Below, piece by piece: positions 26,885 to 34,098 of a DNA stretch of 64,000 bases. Below the pieces are notes generated by a model, which ran no database searches, had not been told where the DNA came from, and was given only the letters and a program-made list of their open reading frames with translations. This stretch comes from Flavobacterium sinopsychrotolerans (GTDB taxonomy: Bacteria; Bacteroidota; Bacteroidia; Flavobacteriales; Flavobacteriaceae). Numbering within the stretch: the stretch's first letter is position 1; each line of letters opens with the position of its first letter. Position numbers and translations under genes: made by a program. The stretch lies in assembly GCF_900110375.1 (NCBI RefSeq), contig NZ_FODN01000001.1:806001-870000 (forward strand), given 5' to 3'.

Positions 26885-28099
26885 ATGTTAGACATTAATA
26901 AAATTAGAGCCGACTTCCCTATTCTTTCGCAAAAAGTAAACGGAAAACCATTGGTTTATTTTGACAACGGAGCTACTTCGCAAAAACCACAAGTGGTGAT
27001 TGATGCGATTTCAAAATATTATCAGGAAATCAACGCTAATATACATCGCGGCGTTCACACGTTAAGTCAATTAGCAACTGATGCGTACGAGATTTCACGC
27101 GGTAAACTTCAAAATCACATCAATGCAAAATTTGCTCATGAAGTACTTTTTACTTCGGGAACAACGCATGGAATCAATTTAGTTACTAATGGATTTGCTT
27201 CGATTTTGAAACCAGGCGATGAAGTTTTAGTTTCGGCATTGGAACACCACAGCAATATTGTGCCTTGGCAAATGTTGTGCGAGAAAACGGGAGCGACTTT
27301 GCGCGTGATTCCAATGAATCTTGATGGCGAACTGATTATGTCAGAGTATGACAAATTACTTTCGGATAAAACCAAAGTTGTTACTGTAAATCACATTTCG
27401 AATGCTCTGGGAACGGTCAATCCAATTAAATATATGATTGACAAAGCACATGAAGTTGGCGCGGCGATTTTGATTGACGGAGCGCAAGCGGTTCCGCATT
27501 TAAAACCTGATGTTCAGGAATTGGATTGTGATTTTTATGTTTTTTCAGGACATAAAATATGTGGGCCAACAGGAACCGGAATTTTATACGGAAAAGAAGC
27601 TTGGTTGAATAAATTACCGCCATATCAAGGTGGAGGCGAAATGATTAAGGAAGTGACTTTCGAGAAAACTACTTATGCGGAGTTGCCTCATAAATTTGAA
27701 GCAGGAACACCAAATATTGCCGGAGGAATTGTTCTGGGAACTGCCGTTGATTATATGAATGAAGTTGGTTTTGACAACATTCAACAACAAGAAAAAGAAT
27801 TGCTGGAATACGGAACGAAACGATTATTGGAAATTGAAGGTTTAAAGATTTTTGGCACCGCCAAAGAAAAAACTTCCGTAATTTCGTTTAACATTGAAGG
27901 TATTCATCCGTACGACATTGGCACCATAATTGACAAATTAGGAATAGCAGTACGAACAGGCCATCATTGCGCCCAACCCATTATGAATTTCTTTAATATT
28001 CCGGGAACTATACGAGCATCATTTGCTTTTTATAATACCAAAGAAGAAATTGATGTTATGGTTGAAGCTATTAAAAAAGCGCAACTCATGTTGTCCTAA
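26885..28099 (+). CDS. sufS: Cysteine desulfurase SufS
   Basis: A 404-aa PLP enzyme that releases sulfur from cysteine and loads it onto SufE. The PLP lysine is in FSGHKICGPTGTG, the substrate-binding HHSNIVPW precedes it, and the persulfide-forming cysteine is C362 in RTGHHCAQP, in the short-loop arrangement of group II (SufS/CsdA) enzymes. It starts the second suf unit, after a promoter and an operator-like palindrome. Confidence 0.96.
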   Translation: MLDINKIRADFPILSQKVNGKPLVYFDNGATSQKPQVVIDAISKYYQEINANIHRGVHTLSQLATDAYEISRGKLQNHINAKFAHEVLFTSGTTHGINLVTNGFASILKPGDEVLVSALEHHSNIVPWQMLCEKTGATLRVIPMNLDGELIMSEYDKLLSDKTKVVTVNHISNALGTVNPIKYMIDKAHEVGAAILIDGAQAVPHLKPDVQELDCDFYVFSGHKICGPTGTGILYGKEAWLNKLPPYQGGGEMIKEVTFEKTTYAELPHKFEAGTPNIAGGIVLGTAVDYMNEVGFDNIQQQEKELLEYGTKRLLEIEGLKIFGTAKEKTSVISFNIEGIHPYDIGTIIDKLGIAVRTGHHCAQPIMNFFNIPGTIRASFAFYNTKEEIDVMVEAIKKAQLMLS

Positions 28100-28121
28100 A
28101 AAAAATTAAAAATATCAACAC

Positions 28122-28553
28122 ATGAAAATTCTATCCTTATTATTTCTGACTATTTTTCTGGGCAACGGTTGCGATAGCGCCAAAGCTCAAGATATTGAAA
28201 CCGCTGTTATTGAATACACGGCGAACACCAGAGGTTTTTATCAAAAAATAACAGTGAAAAATCAGATGCTGACGGTATCAAAAGACAGAGACGGAAATGA
28301 TAAAGAGGTACCAACAAAAATATCGGATGCCGACTGGAAAGAATTAGTGGATTGTTTTAAAAAGGTGGAATTGGATAGTTTATCCAAATTAAAAGCACCA
28401 TCCGAAAAACGTTTTTATGACGGTGCGGCTATTGCCAATTTGAAAATCACCTTCAAAGATAAAACCTATGAAACGGATAGTTTTGATCATGGTTTTCCAC
28501 CAAAAGAAATTAAGAAATTAGTGGATACAATAACGTCATTAGCTAAAGAATAA
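28122..28553 (+). CDS. Small exported protein between sufS and sufE, function unknown
   Basis: A 143-aa protein with an N-terminal signal (MKILSLLFLTIFLGNGCDSAKAQ). The Cys in GNGC could be a lipobox; alternatively cleavage follows AKAQ. The mature part is a small alpha/beta domain with a WKELVDCF helix and YETDSFDHGFPPKEIKKL near the end. I do not recognise a named family. An exported protein is out of place among cytoplasmic Fe-S genes, so it is probably a passenger. It is 22 bp after sufS and 23 bp before sufE. Confidence 0.75.
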   Translation: MKILSLLFLTIFLGNGCDSAKAQDIETAVIEYTANTRGFYQKITVKNQMLTVSKDRDGNDKEVPTKISDADWKELVDCFKKVELDSLSKLKAPSEKRFYDGAAIANLKITFKDKTYETDSFDHGFPPKEIKKLVDTITSLAKE

Positions 28554-28576
28554 AACTGAAATAAATTCAGCATAGT

Positions 28577-28996
28577 ATGAAAATTAAAGAGATACAAGAG
28601 GAAATTGTTGATGAGTTCTCCATGTTTGACGACTGGATGGAGCGTTATGAATACATCATCGAATTAGGAAAAAAACTTCCTTTAATCAAAGAAGAATTCA
28701 AAACCGAAAACAATCTGATTAAAGGCTGCCAGTCAAAAGTGTGGTTGAAAGGAGAACAAACGGATGACAAAATTGTTTTCACTGCCGATAGCGATGCCAT
28801 TTTGACCAAAGGAATTATTGCGATATTAATTAGGACTTTTTCCAATCAAAAAGCATCTGATATTCTCGAAGCCGACATGAATTTTATTGACGAAATAGGT
28901 TTGAAAGAACATTTATCACCCACCCGCGCCAATGGATTGGTATCGATGATAAAAAATATAAAAATGTATGCTTTGGCGTTCAACACGCAGAATTGA
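28577..28996 (+). CDS. sufE: SufE family sulfur acceptor
   Basis: A 139-aa partner of SufS that accepts the persulfide and passes sulfur to SufB. The acceptor cysteine is C51 in NLIKGCQSKVWL, the invariant SufE motif. FDDWMERYEYIIELGKKLP at the N-terminus and LSPTRANGLVSMIKNIK at the end are family blocks. Length is normal. Confidence 0.95.
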   Translation: MKIKEIQEEIVDEFSMFDDWMERYEYIIELGKKLPLIKEEFKTENNLIKGCQSKVWLKGEQTDDKIVFTADSDAILTKGIIAILIRTFSNQKASDILEADMNFIDEIGLKEHLSPTRANGLVSMIKNIKMYALAFNTQN

Positions 28997-29014
28997 TTTC
29001 AAACTAATTCGTTT

Positions 29015-29044
29015 AACCATATAAGACATTTAAGGTCATATAAG
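29015..29044 (+). repeat. Left inverted repeat of the GxxExxY unit
   Basis: 30 bp beginning AACCATATAAGACATT and ending GGTCATATAAG. It matches the reverse complement of 29561-29590 at 28 of 30 positions. It begins 18 bp after the sufE stop and contains two CATATAAG words. Confidence 0.85.
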
Positions 29045-29069
29045 TCAGAATAAAAAAAACGGAAAATTT

Positions 29070-29477
29070 ATGACCAAAACATATTTAAAAGATTTAGTGT
29101 ATCAGGTTAATGGTTGTGCTATAGAAGTACATAAGCATCTTGGTCCCGGTCTTTTAGAAAGTGTTTATCATACTTGTTTAAAAAAAGAATTGACAATTAG
29201 AGGTTTTGAATTTCTAACTGAACTTACAATTCCTGTTTATTATAAAGGTTTAGAACTTGAAGCAGGATTAAGATGTGACTTATTGGTTGAAAAAAGTTTA
29301 GTAGTTGAACTTAAAGCAGTCGAAAAAGTTTTACCAATACATGAAGCCCAAATTTTAACCTATATGAACCTTTTAGAAATTCCTATAGGATTAATGATAA
29401 ATTTCAATGTAACACATATTTTTAAAGAAGGACAAAAAACATATGTCAACGAAAGATATAGACATCTGGATGAATAA
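29070..29477 (+). CDS. GxxExxY protein (PD-(D/E)xK nuclease-like)
   Basis: A 135-aa protein of the GxxExxY family. The name motif is GLLESVY (G27, E30, Y33). A PD-(D/E)xK nuclease-like core follows: D70 in LRCDLLV, E80 and K82 in VVELKAV, and Q94 with Tyr in EAQILTYM. All four candidate active-site positions are kept, so nuclease activity is possible; the family's biological role is unknown to me. The gene lies between sufE and the DUF59 gene, bounded on both sides by 30-bp inverted repeats. This suggests it came in as a unit rather than belonging to the Fe-S pathway. Confidence 0.9.
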   Translation: MTKTYLKDLVYQVNGCAIEVHKHLGPGLLESVYHTCLKKELTIRGFEFLTELTIPVYYKGLELEAGLRCDLLVEKSLVVELKAVEKVLPIHEAQILTYMNLLEIPIGLMINFNVTHIFKEGQKTYVNERYRHLDE

Positions 29478-29560
29478 AAAACAAAAATAGCAGACTTTAA
29501 ATAAGATTTAATCAAGCTAAATAATAAAAAAAGTACTAATATAATATTCAAAACAAAAAC

Positions 29561-29590
29561 CTTAAATGACCTTCAATGTCTTATATGGTT
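29561..29590 (-). repeat. Right inverted repeat of the GxxExxY unit
   Basis: 30 bp ending CAATGTCTTATATGGTT. Its reverse complement differs from 29015-29044 at two positions only. It is 14 bp before the start of the DUF59 gene. Confidence 0.85.
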
Positions 29591-29604
29591 AAAACACTCA
29601 AACA

Positions 29605-29928
29605 ATGGAACAAGAAATAGACACCACTGAATTAGGAGAATCAATCGTAAAAATATTAAAGACTATTTACGATCCGGAGATTCCTGTAGATATTTACGAA
29701 TTAGGATTGATTTATGACGTGATGGTTAATACGGATTATGAAGTAAAAATACTGATGACACTTACCTCTCCAAACTGCCCAGTTGCAGAAAGTTTACCAA
29801 GAGAAGTAGAAGAAAAAGTAAAATCATTAGAGAATGTAAAAGATGCTGAAGTAGAAATAACTTTTGATCCGCCTTGGAGTAAAGATTTAATGAGCGAAGA
29901 AGCAAAATTAGAATTGGGAATGCTTTAA
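29605..29928 (+). CDS. SUF-associated Fe-S assembly protein, DUF59/MIP18 family (SufT-like)
   Basis: A 107-aa DUF59 protein of the kind found in SUF operons of Bacteroidota, thought to help mature Fe-S proteins. The family block is YDPEIPVDIYELGLIYDV; the reactive Cys is C58 in LTSPNCPVAESLP, and VEITFDPPWSKDLMSEEAKLELG closes it. Length is normal. It precedes the ABC exporter with 1 bp between stop and start, so translation is probably coupled. Confidence 0.93.
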   Translation: MEQEIDTTELGESIVKILKTIYDPEIPVDIYELGLIYDVMVNTDYEVKILMTLTSPNCPVAESLPREVEEKVKSLENVKDAEVEITFDPPWSKDLMSEEAKLELGML

Positions 29929-29929
29929 A

Positions 29930-31762
29930 ATGGCGCGGACTCAACCCAAATCTTTAAACGATCAAAAAATTGGACTAAAATCTTCTTTTGATTCGCTTTT
30001 TTTTATACCCCGCTTTTTCAAAGAAATTTGGCGTACTAACAAAACGTTATTCTTGACATCAGCTTTTTGCAGAATCGTTGCGGCTTTGTTGCCCGTTGCA
30101 ATTTTATGGGTTGGAAAACTCATTTTTGATGCCATCATCCAAATTACAACACACGGCGAAAAGGATTATTCTACGTTATGGCATTCTGTAGCAATAGAGT
30201 TTATACTCGTCGTGTTATCTGATTTGGTAGGTCGGGCAATTTCACTTACCGATGGAATTCTTGGAGATCAGTACAATATCAATAGTTCGATTAAAATTAT
30301 CAAAAAGACTAATGAAATCGATATTAGTCTGCTGGAAAATTCTGAATTTTATGACAAGCTTGATCGAGCAAGAACGCAAACGGCAGGTCGTGTCGATTTA
30401 ATGTCGAATGTTTTAGGTCAGGCACAAACTACGATTTCTATCTTTTCGCTTGTAATAGGATTGATTTATTTTGAACCTTATTTAATTGTCTTATTAATTT
30501 TAAGCATTTTTCCGTCTTTTATTAACGAAGTACGTTTCAGTCAACAACAATATTCGCTGGCTAGAAGCTGGACTTCCGAAAGAAGGGAATTGGATTACCT
30601 TAGATTTATTGGCGCTAATGATAAAACGGCAAAGGAAATTAAGCTTTTTGGATTAACTAGCTTTCTGGTCGAAAGATTTGAAACCCTTGCAACGCGTTAT
30701 TTTAAATTAAATAAATCGCTCGTTGTAAAACGTTCCAGTTATGGGTTTTTATTTAATGTTTTAGGATCAATTAGTTATTATGCAGCATATGTTTTTATAA
30801 TTTACAGAGTTCTTTCGGGCGGAATTACACTTGGTGAATTAACTTTTTTATCCGGGAGTTTCAATCGCTTAATGAGTAGTCTGCGAGATTTTTTTTCGAA
30901 ATTTACTCGGATATCCGAAAGCTCTTTATATCTGAAAGATTATTTTGATTTTCTTGACATTCCGTCCGAATATAAAAATGAAAAGGAGGTTCCGTTGCCA
31001 GAAAAAATCAAAATCGGATTTGAATTTAAAAACGTCTATTTTGCTTATCCGGAATCTGATAATCAAATAGTAAAAGACATTAGTTTTGTTATAAAAGCTG
31101 GAGAAAAAATAGCATTCGTTGGGCAGAATGGTGCTGGAAAAACAACACTTACTAAATTACTGCTTCGGTTTTACGAGCCAACATCGGGTGAAATTTTGCT
31201 TGACGGCATCAATATAAATCGATATAATAAGGCCGATTATCAGGAATATTTTGGAGTCCTTTTTCAGGATTTTTTCAAGTATGAATTTTCAGTGAAAGAA
31301 AATATCGCCATCGGCAAAATTGATGAAATTAATGATTACGAACGAATACAAAAAGCGGCTGAATTAAGTTTGGCCAACGAAGTTGTCTCTGAATTAAAGT
31401 ATGGCTACGATCAACAACTAGGAAAACGATTTGCCAAAGGTCAGGAACTATCCGGAGGACAATGGCAAAAAATTGCATTGGCACGGGCTTACATGAAAAA
31501 CGCTGAGGTTATGATTCTAGACGAGCCCACATCGGCACTGGATGCCAAAGCTGAAAGCGAAGTTTTTGAACGATTTATAGGATTAATAAAAGATAAAACC
31601 AGTGTAATAATCTCTCATAGATTTAGCACTGTGAGACAGGCAGACCGTATTTTAGTCTTACAAGAAGGTAAGATTTTAGAATCAGGAACGCATAATGAGT
31701 TAATGGAAAATAAAAAATTATATGCCCAACTGTTCACACTGCAGGCTGAAGGCTATCTATAA
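29930..31762 (+). CDS. ABC transporter, fused permease and ATPase (MDR/exporter type)
   Basis: A 610-aa half-size exporter that should work as a homodimer. The N-terminal region (about 30-330) has several hydrophobic membrane segments. The ATPase domain (about 360-610) has Walker A GQNGAGKTTLTKLL, the signature QELSGGQWQKIALARAY, Walker B VMILDEPTSALD and the H-loop VIISHRFSTV. FQDFFKYEFSVKENIAIG is the Q-loop region. Substrate unknown. Its ATG follows the DUF59 stop by 1 bp, and the DUF2480 gene follows after 9 bp, so it is embedded in the suf operon. Confidence 0.9.
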   Translation: MARTQPKSLNDQKIGLKSSFDSLFFIPRFFKEIWRTNKTLFLTSAFCRIVAALLPVAILWVGKLIFDAIIQITTHGEKDYSTLWHSVAIEFILVVLSDLVGRAISLTDGILGDQYNINSSIKIIKKTNEIDISLLENSEFYDKLDRARTQTAGRVDLMSNVLGQAQTTISIFSLVIGLIYFEPYLIVLLILSIFPSFINEVRFSQQQYSLARSWTSERRELDYLRFIGANDKTAKEIKLFGLTSFLVERFETLATRYFKLNKSLVVKRSSYGFLFNVLGSISYYAAYVFIIYRVLSGGITLGELTFLSGSFNRLMSSLRDFFSKFTRISESSLYLKDYFDFLDIPSEYKNEKEVPLPEKIKIGFEFKNVYFAYPESDNQIVKDISFVIKAGEKIAFVGQNGAGKTTLTKLLLRFYEPTSGEILLDGININRYNKADYQEYFGVLFQDFFKYEFSVKENIAIGKIDEINDYERIQKAAELSLANEVVSELKYGYDQQLGKRFAKGQELSGGQWQKIALARAYMKNAEVMILDEPTSALDAKAESEVFERFIGLIKDKTSVIISHRFSTVRQADRILVLQEGKILESGTHNELMENKKLYAQLFTLQAEGYL

Positions 31763-31771
31763 AAAAATGGT

Positions 31772-32287
31772 ATGGAAGATGAAATAATAAATAAAGTTGC
31801 GAATAGTGTTTTGGAAGTTTTCGATCTCGAAGATTATTATCCAAAAGCAATTCGCACGCAAATCGATATTTCGCAATGGCTTTTGGAAGGTTTTTTATTG
31901 AAAGAAAAAGACTTTAGAGAGGAATTGAAAAATCACGATTGGTCACAATATCAAGATCAATATGTAGCTATTGATTGCAGTACCGATGCTATTGTTCCGG
32001 CTTGGGCTTCAATTTTAGTGGCGATTCAACTAGCGCCATTTGCAAAGAAAATCATCAATGGAACTTTGGAAGATTTAGACGCTTCACTCTATGAAGAATT
32101 ATTGCCTAAAATTGATTATTCGGTTTATGAAAATAAGCCTGTTATTATAAAAGGATGCTCCAGAAAACCGGTTCCGATGCGGGCTTATGTATTAGCAGCG
32201 CATTACTTGCAACCTTTTGCACGAAGTATAATGTATGGCGAAGCATGCTCTGCCGTTCCATTATACAAAGCACCTAAAAAGGGATAA
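31772..32287 (+). CDS. DUF2480 family protein
   Basis: A 171-aa cytoplasmic protein that matches what I know of DUF2480: IRTQIDISQWLLEGFLLKEKDFRE, then IVPAWASILVAIQLAPFAKKI, KPVIIKGCSRKPVPMRAYVLAAHYLQPFARSIMYGEACSAVPLY. Cysteines in IKGCSRK and EACSAV are suggestive of metal or redox chemistry. The family usually accompanies the suf genes in Flavobacteriaceae, so a link to Fe-S biogenesis is likely but its role is unknown. Confidence 0.88.
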   Translation: MEDEIINKVANSVLEVFDLEDYYPKAIRTQIDISQWLLEGFLLKEKDFREELKNHDWSQYQDQYVAIDCSTDAIVPAWASILVAIQLAPFAKKIINGTLEDLDASLYEELLPKIDYSVYENKPVIIKGCSRKPVPMRAYVLAAHYLQPFARSIMYGEACSAVPLYKAPKKG

Positions 32288-32334
32288 TATATTTACGTTT
32301 AGGAATACTTTAAAATGTATTTAAATTATAAAAC

Positions 32335-33183
32335 ATGAAAAAAATAGCTTTTTCTGTAGTGTTTCTTTTTGCAGTGCTTTCTGCTGCTGCACAAGAAACG
32401 GCAACAGACACGACTAAGTATTGGACCAAAAAAGGAAACATCTCACTGCTTTTTAATCAATCGGCATATAATAAGCAATGGCTGGGTGGTGGAACTTCGA
32501 ATATTGCGGGGAATTTTGGACTGAATTATGACTTCAATTATAAAAAGGAAGATATCGTTTGGGATAACAAATTTATTTTAGCGTACGGCCTAACCAAAAT
32601 AAAAGGAGACGAAAAAACCGCAAAAACAGACGATCGTCTGGAACTGAATTCTCTTTGGGGAAAGAAGGCCAAAGGACAATGGTACTATTCGATGTTTTTT
32701 AATTTCAAGACTCAAATGGACACAGGTTTAGACAAAAATGATGATAAAATATCGCATTTTTTCTCTCCGGCTTATTTCCAGTTGGGACCAGGAATGCTGT
32801 GGAAAAAAAGTAATAATTTGAGTGTCAATTTTTCTCCTGCGACAGCAAAACTAATTATCGTTCACCCTCATTTTACAGAATTTGGTCCTTCTTTTGGAGT
32901 ATTGCAAGGCGATTCTACTCGATTTGAGTTTGGAGCCAGTATTACGGCATACTATAAATTCAATATCATGACAAATGTATCTGTAGAAAACCGACTGAAT
33001 TTATATTCCAATTATTTAGACAATCCTCAAAACGTTGATATCGATTACCAAATGAATGTCATCATGAAAATCAATAAATACTTGTCGGCTAACGTAGCGG
33101 TACAAGCCATTTATGATGACAATTCGATTCAAGCCGTTCAGGTTAGAGAAGTATTTGGATTAGGTGTTAATTACGGTTTCTAA
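32335..33183 (+). CDS. DUF3078 family outer-membrane beta-barrel-like protein
   Basis: A 282-aa exported protein: signal MKKIAFSVVFLFAVLSAAAQ, then the DUF3078 block TKYWTKKGNISLLFNQSAYNKQW, with many amphipathic strands rich in Asn and aromatic residues, ending VFGLGVNYGF. It is probably an outer-membrane barrel. It is usually the last gene after DUF2480 in this locus type, and a strong terminator follows. Confidence 0.85.
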   Translation: MKKIAFSVVFLFAVLSAAAQETATDTTKYWTKKGNISLLFNQSAYNKQWLGGGTSNIAGNFGLNYDFNYKKEDIVWDNKFILAYGLTKIKGDEKTAKTDDRLELNSLWGKKAKGQWYYSMFFNFKTQMDTGLDKNDDKISHFFSPAYFQLGPGMLWKKSNNLSVNFSPATAKLIIVHPHFTEFGPSFGVLQGDSTRFEFGASITAYYKFNIMTNVSVENRLNLYSNYLDNPQNVDIDYQMNVIMKINKYLSANVAVQAIYDDNSIQAVQVREVFGLGVNYGF

Positions 33184-33206
33184 GAAAATACATTCTTATA
33201 AAAAAA

Positions 33207-33230
33207 GACCTTTAGAAATTTCTAAAGGTC
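33207..33230. terminator. Bidirectional terminator after the DUF3078 gene
   Basis: A perfect palindrome of 12 + 12 bases (GACCTTTAGAAA with its complement), flanked by an A-run on the left and eight T on the right. It closes the SUF locus. Confidence 0.9.
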
Positions 33231-33259
33231 TTTTTTTTGTTGTGTAGTGTCTCTGTACT

Positions 33260-33290
33260 CTGGTGCTCGTTTGCAACGAGTACCTACTTA
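33260..33290 (+). repeat. REP hairpin, left end of the RAYT unit
   Basis: 31 bp with the stem CTCGT...ACGAG, followed by TACCTACTTA. It is the inverse of 34007-34037, differing only at three bases in the loop. It overlaps the stop codon of the transposase gene. Confidence 0.85.
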
Positions 33291-33902
33291 CTTGTGTGAA
33301 CTAAATAAAGCGTTTGCAACGCGGTTAATATAAACAGATTGCCATAAAGGTTCGACATTTACATTACAAAAAACAGTATTGTCTTCTTCATAATTTCTAT
33401 AACTACTGTTTACATAATCTCTTTCATGAAAAACGATTTCGGCTTCAACAGGATTATAATGAATATACTTTAGACGCTGTTCTATTTTTTCCAAAGTATC
33501 CAATATAACGGGATGAAAACCATCTTGCCATACTTTATAATTTTTAGCTCTTCCTGATTTTTGAGCTTCAAAACTAAATTTTCGTAACAGCCATTCTCGC
33601 CTGCTTTCAGGGTGTTCTTTTATTGCTTGTACCAGTTTTTTTGAGGTGAATTTTTTAAAATCTCGAATAACATTTTGCAGCTCACCATCAAATGCTGTTA
33701 CAATTAAATGAATGTGACTAGTCATGTATACATAAGCATGCACACTCAATCCTTTTTCCTTGATACAATAATTTAAGGATTCGTCTAAAATACTACAATA
33801 ATTAGGTCGTACCAATAAATCTACCCAGTCTACAACTGTTATTGTAATAAAAGTAGGCACTGTACTATCGATAACTTTGTAATTCTCAGACATTTTTTTC
33901 AA
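33288..33902 (-). CDS. REP-associated tyrosine transposase (RAYT), Y1/IS200-like
   Basis: A 204-aa single-strand DNA transposase of the HUH class. The HUH motif is HIH (H63, H65) in MTSHIHLIVTAF, and the catalytic Tyr is probably Y146 in LKYIHYNPVEAEIV. WQDGFHPVIL and the segments around it are typical of RAYT proteins. RAYTs act on REP hairpins and can spread them. An alternative start is M4 (33893). The inner REP sequence overlaps the last codons (RVANAL), so the left end has been fused into the coding region. The gene looks intact. Confidence 0.9.
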   Translation of the reverse strand: MKKMSENYKVIDSTVPTFITITVVDWVDLLVRPNYCSILDESLNYCIKEKGLSVHAYVYMTSHIHLIVTAFDGELQNVIRDFKKFTSKKLVQAIKEHPESRREWLLRKFSFEAQKSGRAKNYKVWQDGFHPVILDTLEKIEQRLKYIHYNPVEAEIVFHERDYVNSSYRNYEEDNTVFCNVNVEPLWQSVYINRVANALFSSHK

Positions 33903-34006
33903 ATATTGATTTTAAGAAACTCTACTATAAAACAGTCGTATAGTTATTTAAAGGTACTCCGGTTTTAGCGATCCGCGTTGCAAACGCTATAATTTGTTTC
34001 TTAATT

Positions 34007-34037
34007 TAAGTAGGTACTCGTCACAGACGAGCACCAG
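34007..34037 (-). repeat. REP hairpin, right end of the RAYT unit
   Basis: 31 bp reading TAAGTAGGTACTCGT, a 5-nt loop, then ACGAGCACCAG. It is the inverse of the left REP. Stem bases are kept and only loop bases differ, which suggests selection on the hairpin. Confidence 0.85.
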
Positions 34038-34098
34038 AGAACGTGGACAAACGAGCGCTAGTGGGTTCCAGTTAGCTCAAAATGGCTGTTGTGTGCTG

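Larger units (their letters stand above)
29015..29590 (+). mobile_element. Candidate mobile unit: GxxExxY gene between 30-bp inverted repeats
   Basis: About 576 bp bounded by inverted repeats at 29015-29044 and 29561-29590, carrying a single gene. GTTT and AAAAC flanks extend the symmetry slightly. It occupies almost all of the gap between sufE (ends 28996) and the DUF59 gene (starts 29605). No transposase and no clear target duplication are seen, so mobility is inferred from structure only. Confidence 0.5.
33260..34037 (-). mobile_element. REP-associated transposase unit (RAYT with inverted REP ends)
   Basis: A 778-bp unit: a Y1-type transposase gene bounded by inverted REP hairpins (33260-33290 and 34007-34037), with an inner inverted pair of GCGTTGCAAACGC-type hairpins at about 33309-33323 and 33974-33988. 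No target duplication was seen. Confidence 0.75.

Noticed and set aside
29015-29590. Target-site duplication around the GxxExxY unit
   Set aside because: The flanks (GTTT on the left, AAAAC on the right) continue the inverted symmetry rather than forming a direct repeat, so no duplication can be claimed.
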